Shown here: positions 12,570 to 25,127 of the stretch, one piece after another
How the letters are laid out: every line of letters begins with the position of its first letter
How positions within the stretch are numbered: the first letter of the stretch is position 1
Source of the DNA: Viscum album
Taxonomy: Eukaryota > Streptophyta > Magnoliopsida > Santalales > Viscaceae
Direction: 5' to 3'
NCBI GenBank assembly: GCA_963277665.1
Contig: OY728136.1
Location: forward strand, 1,980,400,576 to 1,980,464,575
DNA: 64,000 nt
Translations under genes and position numbers: made by a program
The notes under the pieces: model-generated
The model's input: the letters and a program-made list of their open reading frames with translations, nothing else
Database searches by the model: none
What the model was told of the DNA's origin: nothing

Positions 12570-15500
12570 TGTAACACCCCAACCACATAATCCTAGAGTC
12601 AGGGCACTATATTAATAATGTTGCATGACTATAAGGATTCATGTCCCAAAGGACCAATCACCTTAACAGTCTTGGAAAATAGATTACATACATGAATGTT
12701 ACATTACAATTTAAAACATACAACACATCATAAATAATCTTTTCAGAACACCATTATTCCTTTATCATAACCCTACATATTAGTAACAATACACTTCTTG
12801 GAATCCTTGGAAAACAAAACATAAGAAAGGGGTAATATTTGATTCTCAGTAAGGGTAAATAATTTAGCGGAAGCTATAAAAATTTAACGAAAGATGTTTA
12901 ATAAAAACAACAGCCTTTTAAAAATAAAAATGAACATAATATGGATAAAATAAATCAAATATTACCATATAAACATGCACATAGATATTCTACTAGTTGA
13001 ACAATCACATATAGTAATTAATTTCAAAATGAGGGAAGGCCTAACACCCAACATCATTACCACATAGTCAATGCCTCGTGCTAAGAATTCAAATAAAATT
13101 TTTATTAAGGCCTTGTTCCAAGACACATTTTTGTCTCATTATGCCTACCGATCCATCGAGGGGCTATAACAGGCCCTACCTATCACTTACTAAGTACATT
13201 CCATTCCTCATATGAAAATGCCTAAAGTTAACATAAACATTTATATTAAAACAAGAATACAAAATTTCAAGGCTTTAGCCATAAACCATGCATCTAATAA
13301 AAGTATCACATCCACAGTAAACCATATCCCAAATCATTCAATACAATATCGAAGACTGTATTATAAATAATCAACCTCACTGAAGAATAATATCTTGTAA
13401 AGGATGTTGATATAGTTGAAGATTATCAGCAAACTTCTATGAGTGAAATACCCCTTTTTAATGAAATAATTTAAAAGTCACATAATTTAAAATGGAATAC
13501 ATTTAAAATATATTTTTAATAAAATTGTTCCATACCACTTTGATACTTTTTAACTTAATTATCATTTTAAAACATTCATATCCATATAATTAAATCTTTA
13601 AAAACATTATAAAAACATGGAAATTGATGAGAATGATTTAGAATAATAAATATTTAAAACATTTAAAATGATATTTAAGTTAAAGAGTACCTTAAAAAGA
13701 ATCTTACTGAAAAAAATTTTATGAATAATGGAATGGATAATAAATATTTCCCAGTAAAAACATACACATAAACTATCTCAGATAATAATGAGTTTGAGTA
13801 ATTAACCCTTACAATACACTTTCCATTGGTCGAGGGTACGTTTAACCTCCTATATAATGACTGTATTATGTTATTAAATTATACCATAACCATATTTATA
13901 TTTATAATTAAATTCATGATTCATTTATGAATTCATACTACCAATTTAATAATTACTTCCATGTCAAATTAACATTTCGGATAATAATCTATTTCCTTAT
14001 CATACGTGGTTTAACTTGTTTTTCTTGATCGTATCAGTTAGATCATGATTCAAATAATTCTAGAATATATCATATTGTTTATTTATAATATATTTTTAGT
14101 ATATATATATGTATTATATATATATATATGAAATGTAAAACACCATTTATGGAGAGGGTAGGCCGTACGTACAGATAAATACAGTTTCTGTTTATATATC
14201 GTATTTAACGGAAGGGAATAAGACATATTTATGTACATAAATATATATAATATCTTTAGTACAATTATTATGTCATATATTACAAACATATTAATAATAT
14301 ATATTTTTATAATCATCGTTGAATTGTGAACCTGGAAATTAATCTCATTTTGTTGTGGAGACATTAAGCCGTATGTACACAAGATAGATGATATCATTTC
14401 TTAATGATTAAATGGTGTTGAATTGGATGGTATATTAATTTTAAAGAGAAATTATTATGTTATTTTTAATATTTATATATATATTACTCATCATTATATC
14501 CATCCAGATAATATATTATTGAATAACAAATTACACCACAGCGTGGAGACGGTAAGTCGTACACACGCACACTTGGTGACATTATCATTTATAGGATGGA
14601 TCAAATAATGAGTATGTTTGTACTATATTAATAATAACATTATAGTATGCATAAGATTCTGGAGTTATTATTCTGGTATGGAAATAACAAAGAAAGTGAA
14701 TGTGGATGAAGAAAATAACTTTGAATGATGTGATAAAATAATTACCTCTTCTTTGTGTGTTTTCTTTTGATTTGAACAAAAGGGCTCAATAGGATGGCTT
14801 TATGCTCAATGGAATTCCTCTAGGATAAATTGAGGGGAGATAGGAGGAGATATGGGTAGGTTTTGGATAAGCCTAATGGCTTTTGAGGTATGATTTTGGG
14901 GGAAGGTAAAGTACCCTTTTATAAGAGAGGTGCGGGTCACTTTAGCAAAAGATTGAAATATTATATTATTATAAAATAATTTTCGGTTTCTAATGTCTTA
15001 AAATGAATTTATTTCAAAGATAAGGTCGGTATGGGTTGAAAATTTCTCAACAAAATAGGCTTTAGACAAGTTTAGTCACCATATTAACCTTATATTTTAG
15101 ATTTGACCATTAGTTAAATAGTTTATCTTTTACCATAGTCTTCTTATAATATTATAATAATTGGTTAATAAATTTACAATAGGATTCCAAAAAAAACATC
15201 AATTGGTTCATTAATGACATACCATTCAGTATATAAGTCATTTGGATGAACCATATATTTTTAGAACTATTATATAATTTAATAAAATAATATTTTTTTT
15301 AAACTCGTTTATGTCAATTTCAACACTGTAGTATTTGGTTTTTTTCAAAGTCATTAAAATATTATTTATTAGAAACAAACTCATTTAATTAACCCGTTAA
15401 TGTAATATTAACCTTGAAAATTCATGCACTGCATCAAAAGTATAAATTTACCTTTATTTTAAGGTTTATGAAATCAACAATTTTAATCTTTCTTTAATAA

Positions 15501-16995
15501 GGTAATTACTGCATCATCGTAGTGTCCTAAATTAATTTAATTATTTAATGTCTAAATGTTATAAATAAAAAACAATAAAATATTTTTATATTTATAATTA
15601 ATATTTATAGTCGAATTTATCTTAACTATTACCCTATATTAAAAATTATTTAGTAATTAAACATTGAATTTAACACTTTTAAATCATTTTTAAATAAAAT
15701 AATAATAAATATCTTAATCTAAACCCAGTGGAACAAAAGGATCATATTTTATTCATAAGGATTATTTTGGTCATAATAAACTTATCCAATAGAATTAGTA
15801 CATGTTTTATAGTAATTATAATATCATTTTTACCTTTAATTACCCTATTTTCTTTTAACCGTGGTAAATAAAAGTCAAAAGGTATTATCCAAAAAAAATT
15901 ATTTTCATGTTATTAAACCACATTTACTTACTGATTTCAACTGTATCTCTCAGATTTTTTAAATTCAATCCACATAAGTGGTAAAAATAAGTTTTATGAA
16001 AATTTGAATATGTGCCTAGAAGGTGGGTAAAAGACATTAAAAAGGTCAATAAAATTTTGTACATCTAGTTTTATTATACAATGACAATAATAAATTATAA
16101 TGAAATTATATAGGTATACTATATCTAATTAGAATAAAAATATATTTAAATAAAATAAATAATTATTTAAATAAAAATTTGGGTTTAAACAGAAACGTAG
16201 TGTTTTTTAAAATTCATCATAAATTAAACATTTTTAGAAGAATAGAAAAAAGTCACCATAAGATAATTTTGATATTATGTGTTAAAAAATTAATTTTATT
16301 TTACCAAATTCAAAACATATAAGTCACATTAATTATGTTAAAATTAATTCCTATTATCAAACCCAAAAATGAGGTTTTTAAAAAGTAAAAACTATCAAAA
16401 AATTGACATGATATTATGTCAAATTTAAATGTGAAATTACATATAATGACCTATATTTTATTAAATGTTAAGAATATAATCTAATTATGAATAAAAACAA
16501 AAATAATTCATAATTTTACACTATAAATTATTTCGATTAAAAATTTTCTTTTCAATTAAAATTCTATATTTTTTACTATTCATCAAAATATGAAGGTTTT
16601 CACAAAATTGCAAAAAAAATTATCCAAACTAAATTTTTATGTTCTGGTTCCTTATGTGGAAATTAATTTCATTAATTTGAATATATAAAAGTGTCAAATA
16701 TTGGTTTTAAAAATGGATCTCCATGAAAAGGCGGTAAAATTTCATTTTATGAAATATATTTCTTTTATCTGAAAAATTAAATTTTTCATTATATTATGAC
16801 TACAAAATAAAAAAGATGAATTTTAATATTATATAGGATATATATAAAATTAAAATTTTGGTTAATACTACCATAACATTATTTTGAACGACGATTTTGG
16901 TAAGTCATGGTGCGCTCAAACTTGGTGTTGCGTGTAGTGAAAGGTATTCAATTACTTTGAAGAGATAACATACATTGAAATATTGGTGTATTATA
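12570..16995 (-). mobile_element. E1 3' LTR (left copy)
   Basis: Collinear with 19,377-23,790 throughout. Examples: 'gattcatgtcccaaagga' near 12,640 against 'gattcaagtcctaaagga' near 19,443; 'catttatggagagggtag' near 14,144 and 20,948; 'cctagaaggtgggtaaaa' near 16,014 and 22,817. The inner end is 'ggtgtattata', a decayed GGGGTGTTACA. As the element is on the minus strand, this is its downstream LTR. Confidence 0.93.
14147..14570 (-). repeat. Triplicated ~195 bp LTR module, E1 left LTR
   Basis: Cores 'ggagagggta' (14,151), 'ggagacatta' (14,357) and 'ggagacggta' (14,545) are 206 and 188 bases apart. Each is followed by a GTACG-type stretch ('ggccgtacgtac', 'agccgtatgtac', 'agtcgtacacac'). The core contains the palindrome CGTACG or decayed forms of it. 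Long TA-rich tracts lie between the copies. Confidence 0.8.
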
Positions 16996-17006
16996 TTCTC
17001 CCCTAC
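16996..17006 (-). other. E1 polypurine tract
   Basis: The plus strand reads 'ttctcccctac' directly inside the left LTR. On the element's strand this is GTAGGGGAGAA, a good second-strand primer just upstream of the 3' LTR. Confidence 0.85.
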
Positions 17007-18389
17007 TTTAATAAATTGTTTCCTAGCAATTTTAATGTGTTATTCAAAAATAATAGGTCAAAAATATAGAAATACCTTTGTAGAAAACCCACATCAGAAA
17101 TTGGGTTAATAAAATGTAGTCTTAATAAGCATGAAAGGAAAATGAGAAAGTCGCCACCAAATTATGATCTTGATTAGGAGAATATTTTAGGAAATTACAG
17201 ACACGTAATTGTCAGAAATATGTAAATATTTATCGGGACTGATTGAGGTCATCAATAACAAACCAGTGTAAAATTGAGTTCCTCAAATCCATCAATCTAT
17301 GATGATTTAAAATATCATCAGTTCAACAAAACATAACGTATTAGGATAACACATTTTTTGTTTTATGATCGCTTCCCTAAATATTTCAAATTAATTTATT
17401 CATTGAATAAGAGGAACAAAATATACTTGATAAGTAGAGTTTAATCCATTAATTAATTCCTATAATAAACTCATCTTTCACTCAAAAAGATAATAAAATT
17501 ACAAAATATTCAATTTATCCTAATTGTATAAGGTTCCAAAAATAATTTATTTATTACTCATTTTTCATTCTATTTAAAAAACTAAATTATACAAACCAAG
17601 ACAACATGTAGGCCAGTTCTATGTGATGCACCCTTTTCGCCCTTAGGTTGCGGGTTCATGTCTTGTAGCCTTGCCTAACATGATGGGTTCTCACCCGACC
17701 TCCAGGTTGTCCTTTTTGGAACAATCCAAAAATAATCTTAATAAATTATTTAACCTTAACAATAGAATCCAATGTCAAACTTAATCTGTTCCAACCTTTA
17801 GAGTTATCAAAAATACGTATATCCAAACTCACAATCCAAATTTTTAAAGGAAGGTAAACACAATGAAGATCTTTTATGCCATGTAATATCATGTGAAAAC
17901 CATCATAATGTATTCTTTTAAAACACGATAACACCCTGAATTTCTATAAAACAGTATTGATTACATTTAGGATCTCTTATTCTTTATAGAATAATAGAAA
18001 TACTCTTCATATCCAAAAATGTAGTAAACTCAAATAATAATGGAATAAAAAATCAAGTAATTAGTTTCAATGTAGTCAAGAATATCGTATATAATTTATA
18101 AAAATCTATCATATCATATTCCAAAATCACTAACTTAGTATCAGAACCATATTATTTTTTAAATTTCCTTCAACCTTTTATTTTCCAAAAAAAATAACTT
18201 GGAATTGATTCACTTTTCATAGAACCATAGAATCTCAAATCCTCAATGAAATAGGATTCCAGATTAATCCTTATTTATTTCCAAAATTCATATAACATGT
18301 ACATCATTTATACAACAATCTAATGATATAATTATTTAATAGCAACATAAGAAAACTAGTCATTCCTCTTCATATATGGTAGTAACATA
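17007..18389 (-). other. E1 interior downstream of gag: no pol recognised
   Basis: This stretch lies where pol would be in a full element, and is about 1.4 kb long. Apart from the SINE I find no reverse transcriptase, RNase H or integrase motif on either strand. A 62-codon open stretch at 17,746-17,934 has no recognisable motif. Confidence 0.6.
17605..17740 (+). mobile_element. tRNA-derived SINE fragment
   Basis: An A-box-like 'taggccagttct' (17,609-17,620) is followed 43 bases later by a B-box-like 'gggttcatgtc' (17,652-17,662, for consensus GGTTCGANTCC). 'cgcccttaggttgcggg' lies between them. The stretch is clearly richer in GC than its surroundings. After the head comes a body with 'ccgacctccaggttgtcc' and then an A-rich end. 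It is inserted in the E1 interior. It is too decayed to be a tRNA gene: I see no acceptor stem pairing. Confidence 0.6.
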
Positions 18390-18874
18390 ACATGATTATT
18401 ACCCAATAGCATCATTTAGGGCATACTCTGATGATCTGGACATTGATTCACATAGTGTCCCAACTCCTTACTAAAGAACCATTGTATATTTGAAACCTTT
18501 TTCTTAACCTTTTAATCATTTACATGATGTCCATTTTCTCCACACATATAACAAACCCCCATTCCATTAAAACATTTACCATGGTGATTCTTTCCATAGT
18601 TATCACATATGGGAAAATCCTTCTTTCCCCACTTTCCTTTATCCATTTTTCTCTCTACCATCCTTTTCATATATTCCTTCCCTTCAATTCCATAAGACAT
18701 AGATAATTCTTTACATATTTTATTAACACATGATACTATTTATTCATATGATGATAATACATGAGAGAATATTTTACTTCAAAATTTTGTCTTAATACCA
18801 TTAATGATACCATCCCTCATATTATTTTGATCATGCATATTGTTGGAGTTCTCATTCCTTATACTGGGCGCCAT
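18390..18874 (-). pseudogene. gag: Remnant gag of E1 with zinc knuckles, capsid region apparently missing
   Basis: Gag packages the element RNA. On the minus strand a start at 18,874 gives an N-terminus beginning MAPSIRNENSNN, Asn-rich as in plant Ty3/gypsy gag. After one stop the frame resumes, and the stretch 18,512-18,700 is open. It contains two linked zinc-knuckle-like motifs: CDNYGKNHHGKC (second Cys changed to Tyr) and CYMCGENGHH, matching the Cx2CGxNHxGxC...CxxCGxxGH pattern of this family. Past a stop, 'GHYVNQCP' looks like the end of a third knuckle whose CxxC has been lost. Only about 120 codons separate the start from the knuckles, whereas the capsid part alone usually takes some 200-250 residues, so the capsid is mostly absent. 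It lies about 0.5 kb inside the primer site, where gag should be. Confidence 0.8.
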
Positions 18875-19362
18875 TTCTAAATGACAGAATATACTAGGTT
18901 AGATCATATGATAATCTATAATCCAAAACCTACCAAATTTCTCAATATTAATTTAATATTTTTACACATCTAGTCTCATAATCATAAAAATGGTGTCCTT
19001 TCTGAAATATTTACTCATAAATCCTTCATATTGTCTTGTAAATAAAATCTGAATTGTTCAAAGAAAATCTTCTAAGAGTATCACAACCAAGAGTGCAGCA
19101 AGGCCCATTGTCATGTACCAAAATAACCTGGGTCAAGCCAAAAACACCTTGTTGTACTTTTCACTTTTAGGTACATCTGTAGCAGAGTCGTCTCTACCTT
19201 CTCGTATCCATACAGGGATGTATTTCTTGTAAAACTCACAAAATATCACCATTATCAAACTTCTAGTAATTCATTCTTTATTAATCTTCAATGTATCTCT
19301 TAGTGTAATGTTCTCTAATGACGGATTTTGTAAATCATGTTTCCAAGTTTATTACTAAAATT

Positions 19363-19374
19363 TCACTGATACCA
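19363..19374 (-). other. E1 primer-binding site (initiator tRNA-Met)
   Basis: The plus strand reads 'tcactgatacca', the reverse complement of TGGTATCAGTGA. It matches the first nine bases of the TGGTATCAGAGC site. It is separated by two bases from the 5' LTR, which begins at 19,377 on the plus strand. Confidence 0.88.
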
Positions 19375-19376
19375 AC

Positions 19377-22300
19377 TGTAAATCATTGGCCTCAGAACCC
19401 CGAAGTCTGTTTATTATTTTAATACATTTGCATGATTACAAGGATTCAAGTCCTAAAGGACCGATCAGTTTAGCAGTCATAGAAAGTATATTATATACAT
19501 GAATGTTAGATGGAACATTATAACATAAAAACCATCATAAAAATCCTTTTATAATTCCATTATGCCCTTATTATAACCCTGAATATCAATCATAATACAC
19601 TTCATAGAATCTTGTGAAAACAAAACATAAAAATGGGGTGAGCTCAGATGCTCAATAAGGGTAACTAATTTAGCAGAAGCTATAGAAATTTAAGGAAATA
19701 TGTAAAATAAAAACAAAAGCATTTTAATCATAAAAAATAACATAATATAGAGAAAAGAAATCAAACATTACCATATAAACATGCACATGAATATTCTACA
19801 AGTTGAATAATCACATGTAATAATAAATTTCATAATGAGGGAATGTCGAATGCCAGACATAATTAACACATAGTCTATGTATCGTGCCAAGACTAAAAAT
19901 AATATTTTTGTCAAAACCTTGTGTCGGGATATTAGTTTGTCTGATGATACCTACCGATGAATTGAGGGGCTATAGTGGGCCCCACCAGTCACTTATTAAG
20001 TCAATTGCATTCCTCATATGAAAATGTTGAAACATAAAATAAACATTCATATTAAAAATAGCATATGAAATACCATAACATTAGCTATAAACCATGAATG
20101 GTATAAAAATATCAAATACACAGTAAAACATATCATAACTCATTCAATATATTAAAAACTATTTTATTATAACAAATAAACCTCAATTTAGAACAATATC
20201 CAATAAAGGATGTTGATATAGTTGAAAATGATCATTAAAATTCTTTGAGTGAAATAAAACTTTTTCATGAAATCATTTAAAAGTAACACAATTTATAAAG
20301 GAATAAATTTAAACTATATTTTTTAATCAAAGTGTCCCAAACCACTTTCAAAATATTTATACTAATTAACATTTTAAAACATTCATGTCCATATAAATAA
20401 ATCCTTAAAACCATTTTTAAATCATTGATATTAATTAGAAATATTTAGAAGAATAAATATTTAAAATATTTAAAATGATGTTTTAGTTAAAGGGTACCTT
20501 ATAAATATATCTTTTGAATATATTATACAAATCATGTACTTGGATAATAAATATGTCCCAAAAAAATACACTTAAACAATCTCGGATAATAATGAGATTG
20601 AGGAATTGACCCGTACATTGAACTTTCTTTTGGTAGAGGGTACAAATAACCTCTTGTATAATTACCATAGTATGTTATTAAATTATAATAGGCCCATATT
20701 TATATTTATTATATCGTACATTATTAATTTATGAATTTATACTACCCATTTAACAATTATTTATATTTTAAATTAACATTTCGGGTAATAATCGCTTTCT
20801 TTATCGTACGTGTTTTAACATGTTATTATTGATCGTATCATTTAGGGAATGATTTAAATAATTATAGAATATAAAAAATGGATTATATATAATATATATT
20901 TAGAATATAAATATGTATAATATATAACTATATGAAATGGAAAACACCATTTATGGAGAGGGTAGGCCGTACATATGCATAAACGTTGTTTCCATTTTCA
21001 TATCATATTGAACGGAATTGAATAAGATATATGTATGTACATATATATATACCCATTATAATTATTATTTCCTATATTACAAAATTATTAATTATATATA
21101 TTTTTATAATCATCTTTTAATGGTGAACATGGAAATGAATCTAATCTTGTCGCGGTGATGGTAAGTTGTACGTACCCACGAGCGACGATATCATTTTTAA
21201 TGATTAATTGGTGTGGAATTGGATGTTATATTAATTATATGGATAAATTATAATTTTATTTTCATTATTTATATTTATATTACTCATCATTATATCCATC
21301 TAAATAACATAGTGTTTAATAACAAATTACACCACGGTGTGGAGACAGTAAGCCGTACGTATGCACGTATAATGACATTATCATTAATAGGATGGATAAA
21401 ATAATGAGTATGGTTGTACCATATTTACATAAAAATAAAAATAAGTAGAAGTTACTGTAGTTATTAATTTTATTTGGAAATAGAAATTAATGATAATGTG
21501 GAAGAAGAAAAGAATTTTGAATGAGGTGATAAAATAATTACCTATTGTTTGGGTGTTTCTTTTTTATTGGAAAAAAATTGATCTTTAGGATAGCTTTTAG
21601 CTCAAAGTAAGGCCTATAGTATTATGTAAGGTAAGTTGGTAGGATATTAGGGTTGGGTTTGGTTGAGGAAATTGGCTTTAGAGGTGTGATTTTGAGAGAA
21701 GGGGAAGTACCCTTTAATAAGAGAGGTGAGGGTCATTTTAGGAAATAATTGAAATATTATTTTACTATAAAATCATATTCAGTTTCTATTGGATACGAAT
21801 GGATTTATTTCGAGTCTAAGGTGGTTATGGGTCGAAAACCTCACAAAACATTGGTTTTAGACATGTTTATGTCACAATATTAACATTATTTTTTAGATTT
21901 AACCCTTAGTTAAATAGTTTATCTTTTACCATGTCTTCTTGTATTATTATAATAATTGGTTAATATCATACTATAATATACCAAGATAACTTCAATTTGT
22001 TAATTAATTACATAAAAAACATTATATAAGTAATTTGGAAAAACCTTAAAATTATAAAACTATTATATAACTTAATAAAATAGTATTTTTTATAAAACTC
22101 ATTTATGTCAATTTTGACTCTATTTAGTATTTCATTTTGTGAAAGTCATAAAAATATGATTAATTAACTCAAAATTCATTGAATTAACACTTATATGGCA
22201 TTTTAACCTATAAAATTTGTTTAATTAATCAAAAGTATCAATTTACATTTATTTTAATATTTATTATATCAATTATTTTAATCTTTCATTAATTTTGTAA

Positions 22301-23790
22301 TTATTGCATCCTCATTGTGCCGTAAATAAATTTAATTATTTAATGTCTAAAAATTATAAATAAAATACAATTATGTATTAAATCTTTTCATTTTTATAAT
22401 TAATATTTATAGTCTAATTTATTTTATGTATAAACCTTTATTAAAAATGGTTTAGTTATTAAAATTTGAATTTAACACTTCAAACTCTTCATTAAATAAA
22501 ATAGTAATAAATATCCTAATCTAATCCAAGTAGACCAAAAGGATCATAATTTATTTCTAAGGTTGGTTTTGGTCGAAATATACATATACAATTGAATTAG
22601 GACACGTTTTAGGATAATTATAATATCATTTTTACCTTTAATTACCCTATTTACTTTTAACCATGGTAAATAAATGTCAAAAGATACTATTCACCAAAAA
22701 TTATTTTCATCACATTGAACCACACTTTACATACTGATGTCAATTTCGTTTGTAATATTTTTTAAATTCAATTCACAGAAGTTGTAAAATTATGTTTTAT
22801 GCAAATTTACGAATGTGCCTAGAAGGTGGGTAAAAGACATTAAAAAATTCCAATAAAATTTTATACATCATATTTTATAATAAAATGACTCCAATGAATT
22901 ACATCGAACTTATATAGATATTATATATCTATTTTGATTTAAAATAATTTTAAATAAAATAATTAATTATTTAAATAAAAAGTCTATTTTAAAAATAACA
23001 CATTGTTTTTCACTATTCATAAAAAATTGAATGTTTTCAGAAGAATAGATAAAAATAACCCTAAGATAATTTTTATATTCCAAATTCAAAAATGAATTCT
23101 ATTTTACCAAATTCCAAACATAGAAATTTAATTAATTAATTTAGTATTATTTCTCATTTCCAAAACCAAAAACAGGTTTTTTAAAAAGTAAAATCGATCA
23201 AAAATTGACATGTGTTTATGTCAAATGTAAACGTAAAATAAACTAAAATTACATAAATTGTATTAAATGACAAAAATATAATTTAATTATACTTCCAAAT
23301 CATTCAAATTCATAATTTAACACTATAAATTATTTCAACTAAAGTAGTTTTTTCTAATTATAATTTTTTATTTTTCACTATTCATCAAAATATGAAAGTT
23401 ATCATAAAATTACAAAAAATTTATTCAAACTAAATTTTTATGTACCTCTTATAAAAAAAATAATTTCATTAAATTAAATATAAAAAATTTTGAATAATGG
23501 TTTTAAAAAGGGTTCTCCATTAAAAGATGGTAAACTTGTAATTTCTGAAAATACTTCTTTTATCTGAAAATTTGAATTAATCTGTATATTATGTCTAAGA
23601 AACACAAAAGTTGAATGTTAAAATTTTATAGGATATATATAAAATTCAATATCTAGTTAATACTATTCATAACTTCTTTTTGAATGGCTAGTTTGGTATG
23701 TCATGGTGCGCTTGAACTCGGTGTTGTGTGTAGTTCAAGTTATTGGATTATTTGAAGATATAACGTACTACGAAATCATGGGGTGTTACA
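19377..23790 (-). mobile_element. E1 5' LTR (right copy)
   Basis: Collinear with the left LTR over its whole length. Next to the primer site the edge is 'tgtaaatcattgg', a decayed TGTAACACCCC. The outer edge 'ggggtgttaca' is intact. The matching target duplication follows immediately. Confidence 0.93.
20951..21370 (-). repeat. Triplicated ~195 bp LTR module, E1 right LTR
   Basis: Cores 'ggagagggta' (20,955), 'ggtgatggta' (21,154) and 'ggagacagta' (21,341) are 199 and 187 bases apart. Each is followed by GTACGTAC-like bases, for instance 'agccgtacgtatgcacg' at the third copy. Spacing and order match the left LTR. Confidence 0.8.
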
Positions 23791-23795
23791 TTTCC
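23791..23795. repeat. E1 target-site duplication, right copy (TTTCC)
   Basis: Exact partner of 12,565-12,569. Removing E1 and one copy restores a continuous E2 5' LTR that aligns with the 3' LTR near 30,540-30,700. Confidence 0.9.
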
Positions 23796-25113
23796 TCAAA
23801 TAAACATTACATTTATAATGGTTTATTTATATGTTTTCAATGTGGTCTTTGACGAAAATTTATGTTCCAAGGGATCATTAAAAATACACTCTTTCTAAGA
23901 AAACATCCTTCGATATTGTTTATGATTTTCAATGGATATGATCAAAGGATACCATTAATTTTATTTCAATGAATGGTTTTTGTTTTCAGAGAAATATTAT
24001 TATATAATCCATTTATTTTCCATGGGAAAAACATGTTCCAAATAAATTTTTTTGATACCCATTTATTTTCCATGGGGTATTTACATTTCAAAGATATTGT
24101 TGGGTAAAAACTTTACATCTTATACAATGTGGTGGCCCATATAGCCTTGTGTTAGGCCATTACATCTTATATGATGGGATAGACTAGATTCAATCATGTA
24201 AGACCATTTTATGTTATATTATGGGGTAGACTACATATTTTTGGGTAACCCCATTAAATCTTATATGATTGAGTGTCCTAGATAGCACTGAGTAATCCAA
24301 TTATTGATTATATGATGGAGTGTCCCATATTACACACTATAAACATGTTATAGCTTATACGATGGGGTGGCCTATATAACATTGGGTTAGTCCATTAAGT
24401 ATTATGTGATGGTTGGTACCTATATCTCCCTCTTTATGGAATTATTTATATCTTTTAATATAATTATTGGGAAAATTCTATTGGAACGATCCATTATTGG
24501 AAGAATGGGAATCTTGATCCACTCTAAGGAATAAACTATTACAATGTATGGTGGTGTGTCTCGCCATGTAAGTGTTGACCCCATGAATAGAAAAGATATG
24601 TTTTTGTAAATGATCCTTTCCTTAGAGAGCGTTTTTACATGTTTAGGCTTCTTCTATAAATTCCATGTATTACTCTTATGTTATACATTCATGAATTATA
24701 CACTTGATCCCATTATTATTGATGTCTTATGAACTACAAATATAATTTCAATAAATTTTTATTATGATATTTTATATTATAGGTTTTATCTTCTAATTTT
24801 ATGATTATGTTCTCATACCCTTATTCTCATGTTATGACTACATATCTTCCTTGTTTACAGTTATTGAGTATATGTGCTCTCTCCTTTCCTTTATTTCCTT
24901 TCCCCAGGTTATGTAGAACGACTTTATGTATGATTACTAAGTGGAATGATATTTATGGGATATTTTTAATATTTTTCACCAAGTTAGAGGATTGTGTTTC
25001 CATGTTTCTAAATACAATAAACTGTTAGTTTTTTTAGCATGTACTTTTTTACTGTACTGAATATTCATCTAAATTGATGTAATATCCATATATGTAATTC
25101 CTGGGAAACTGTA
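23796..25113 (+). mobile_element. E2 5' LTR, second part
   Basis: Continues the LTR after E1. Near 23,900 it matches the 3' LTR near 30,665, both reading like 'tttgatatggtttatg' followed by 'ggatatgat', and it carries the 47 bp minisatellite. It ends 'ggaaactgta', two bases before the primer site, against 'gagactata' at the end of the 3' LTR. Confidence 0.82.
24121..24430 (+). repeat. 47 bp minisatellite in the E2 5' LTR, about 7 units
   Basis: Units begin about every 47-49 bases (24,121, 24,168, 24,214, 24,261, 24,308, 24,355, 24,402). The pattern is 'ttatatgatggggtggccc' followed by 'atatagcattgggtaa' and 'gcccattacag'. Units differ by many substitutions. The same array lies in the 3' LTR. 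Confidence 0.85.
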
Positions 25114-25115
25114 GT

Positions 25116-25127
25116 TGGTATTAGAGG
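25116..25127 (+). other. E2 primer-binding site (initiator tRNA-Met)
   Basis: 'tggtattagagg' matches TGGTATCAGAGC at 10 of 12 bases. It lies two bases after the LTR end, with one C-to-T change of the kind common in this window. Confidence 0.85.

Larger units (their letters stand above)
12570..23790 (-). mobile_element. E1: complete non-autonomous LTR retrotransposon with 4.4 kb LTRs (LARD / TR-GAG type)
   Basis: The element begins 'tgtaacacccc' and ends 'ggggtgttaca', is flanked by the exact duplication 'tttcc', and has two collinear LTRs of 4,426 and 4,414 bp around a 2,381 bp interior. A primer site for initiator tRNA-Met and a polypurine tract, both on the minus strand, set orientation. 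The only coding remnant is a shortened gag with zinc knuckles. No protease, reverse transcriptase, RNase H or integrase is visible, so movement would have needed proteins from a partner. It sits in the E2 5' LTR and is therefore younger than E2. The LTRs differ by many substitutions and indels, so the insertion is old. Confidence 0.93.

Noticed and set aside
14083..14779. Several 60-104 codon open frames on both strands
   Set aside because: They overlap the triplicated module and TA-rich tracts of the E1 LTR. The related frame near 21,213 exists because the LTRs are copies, not because of coding selection.
17609..17662. Possible tRNA gene
   Set aside because: A- and B-box-like motifs are present, but there is no acceptor stem or anticodon arm I can pair. 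Better read as a SINE head.
18524..18706. 60-codon open frame, plus strand
   Set aside because: Complement of the zinc-knuckle gag remnant on the minus strand.
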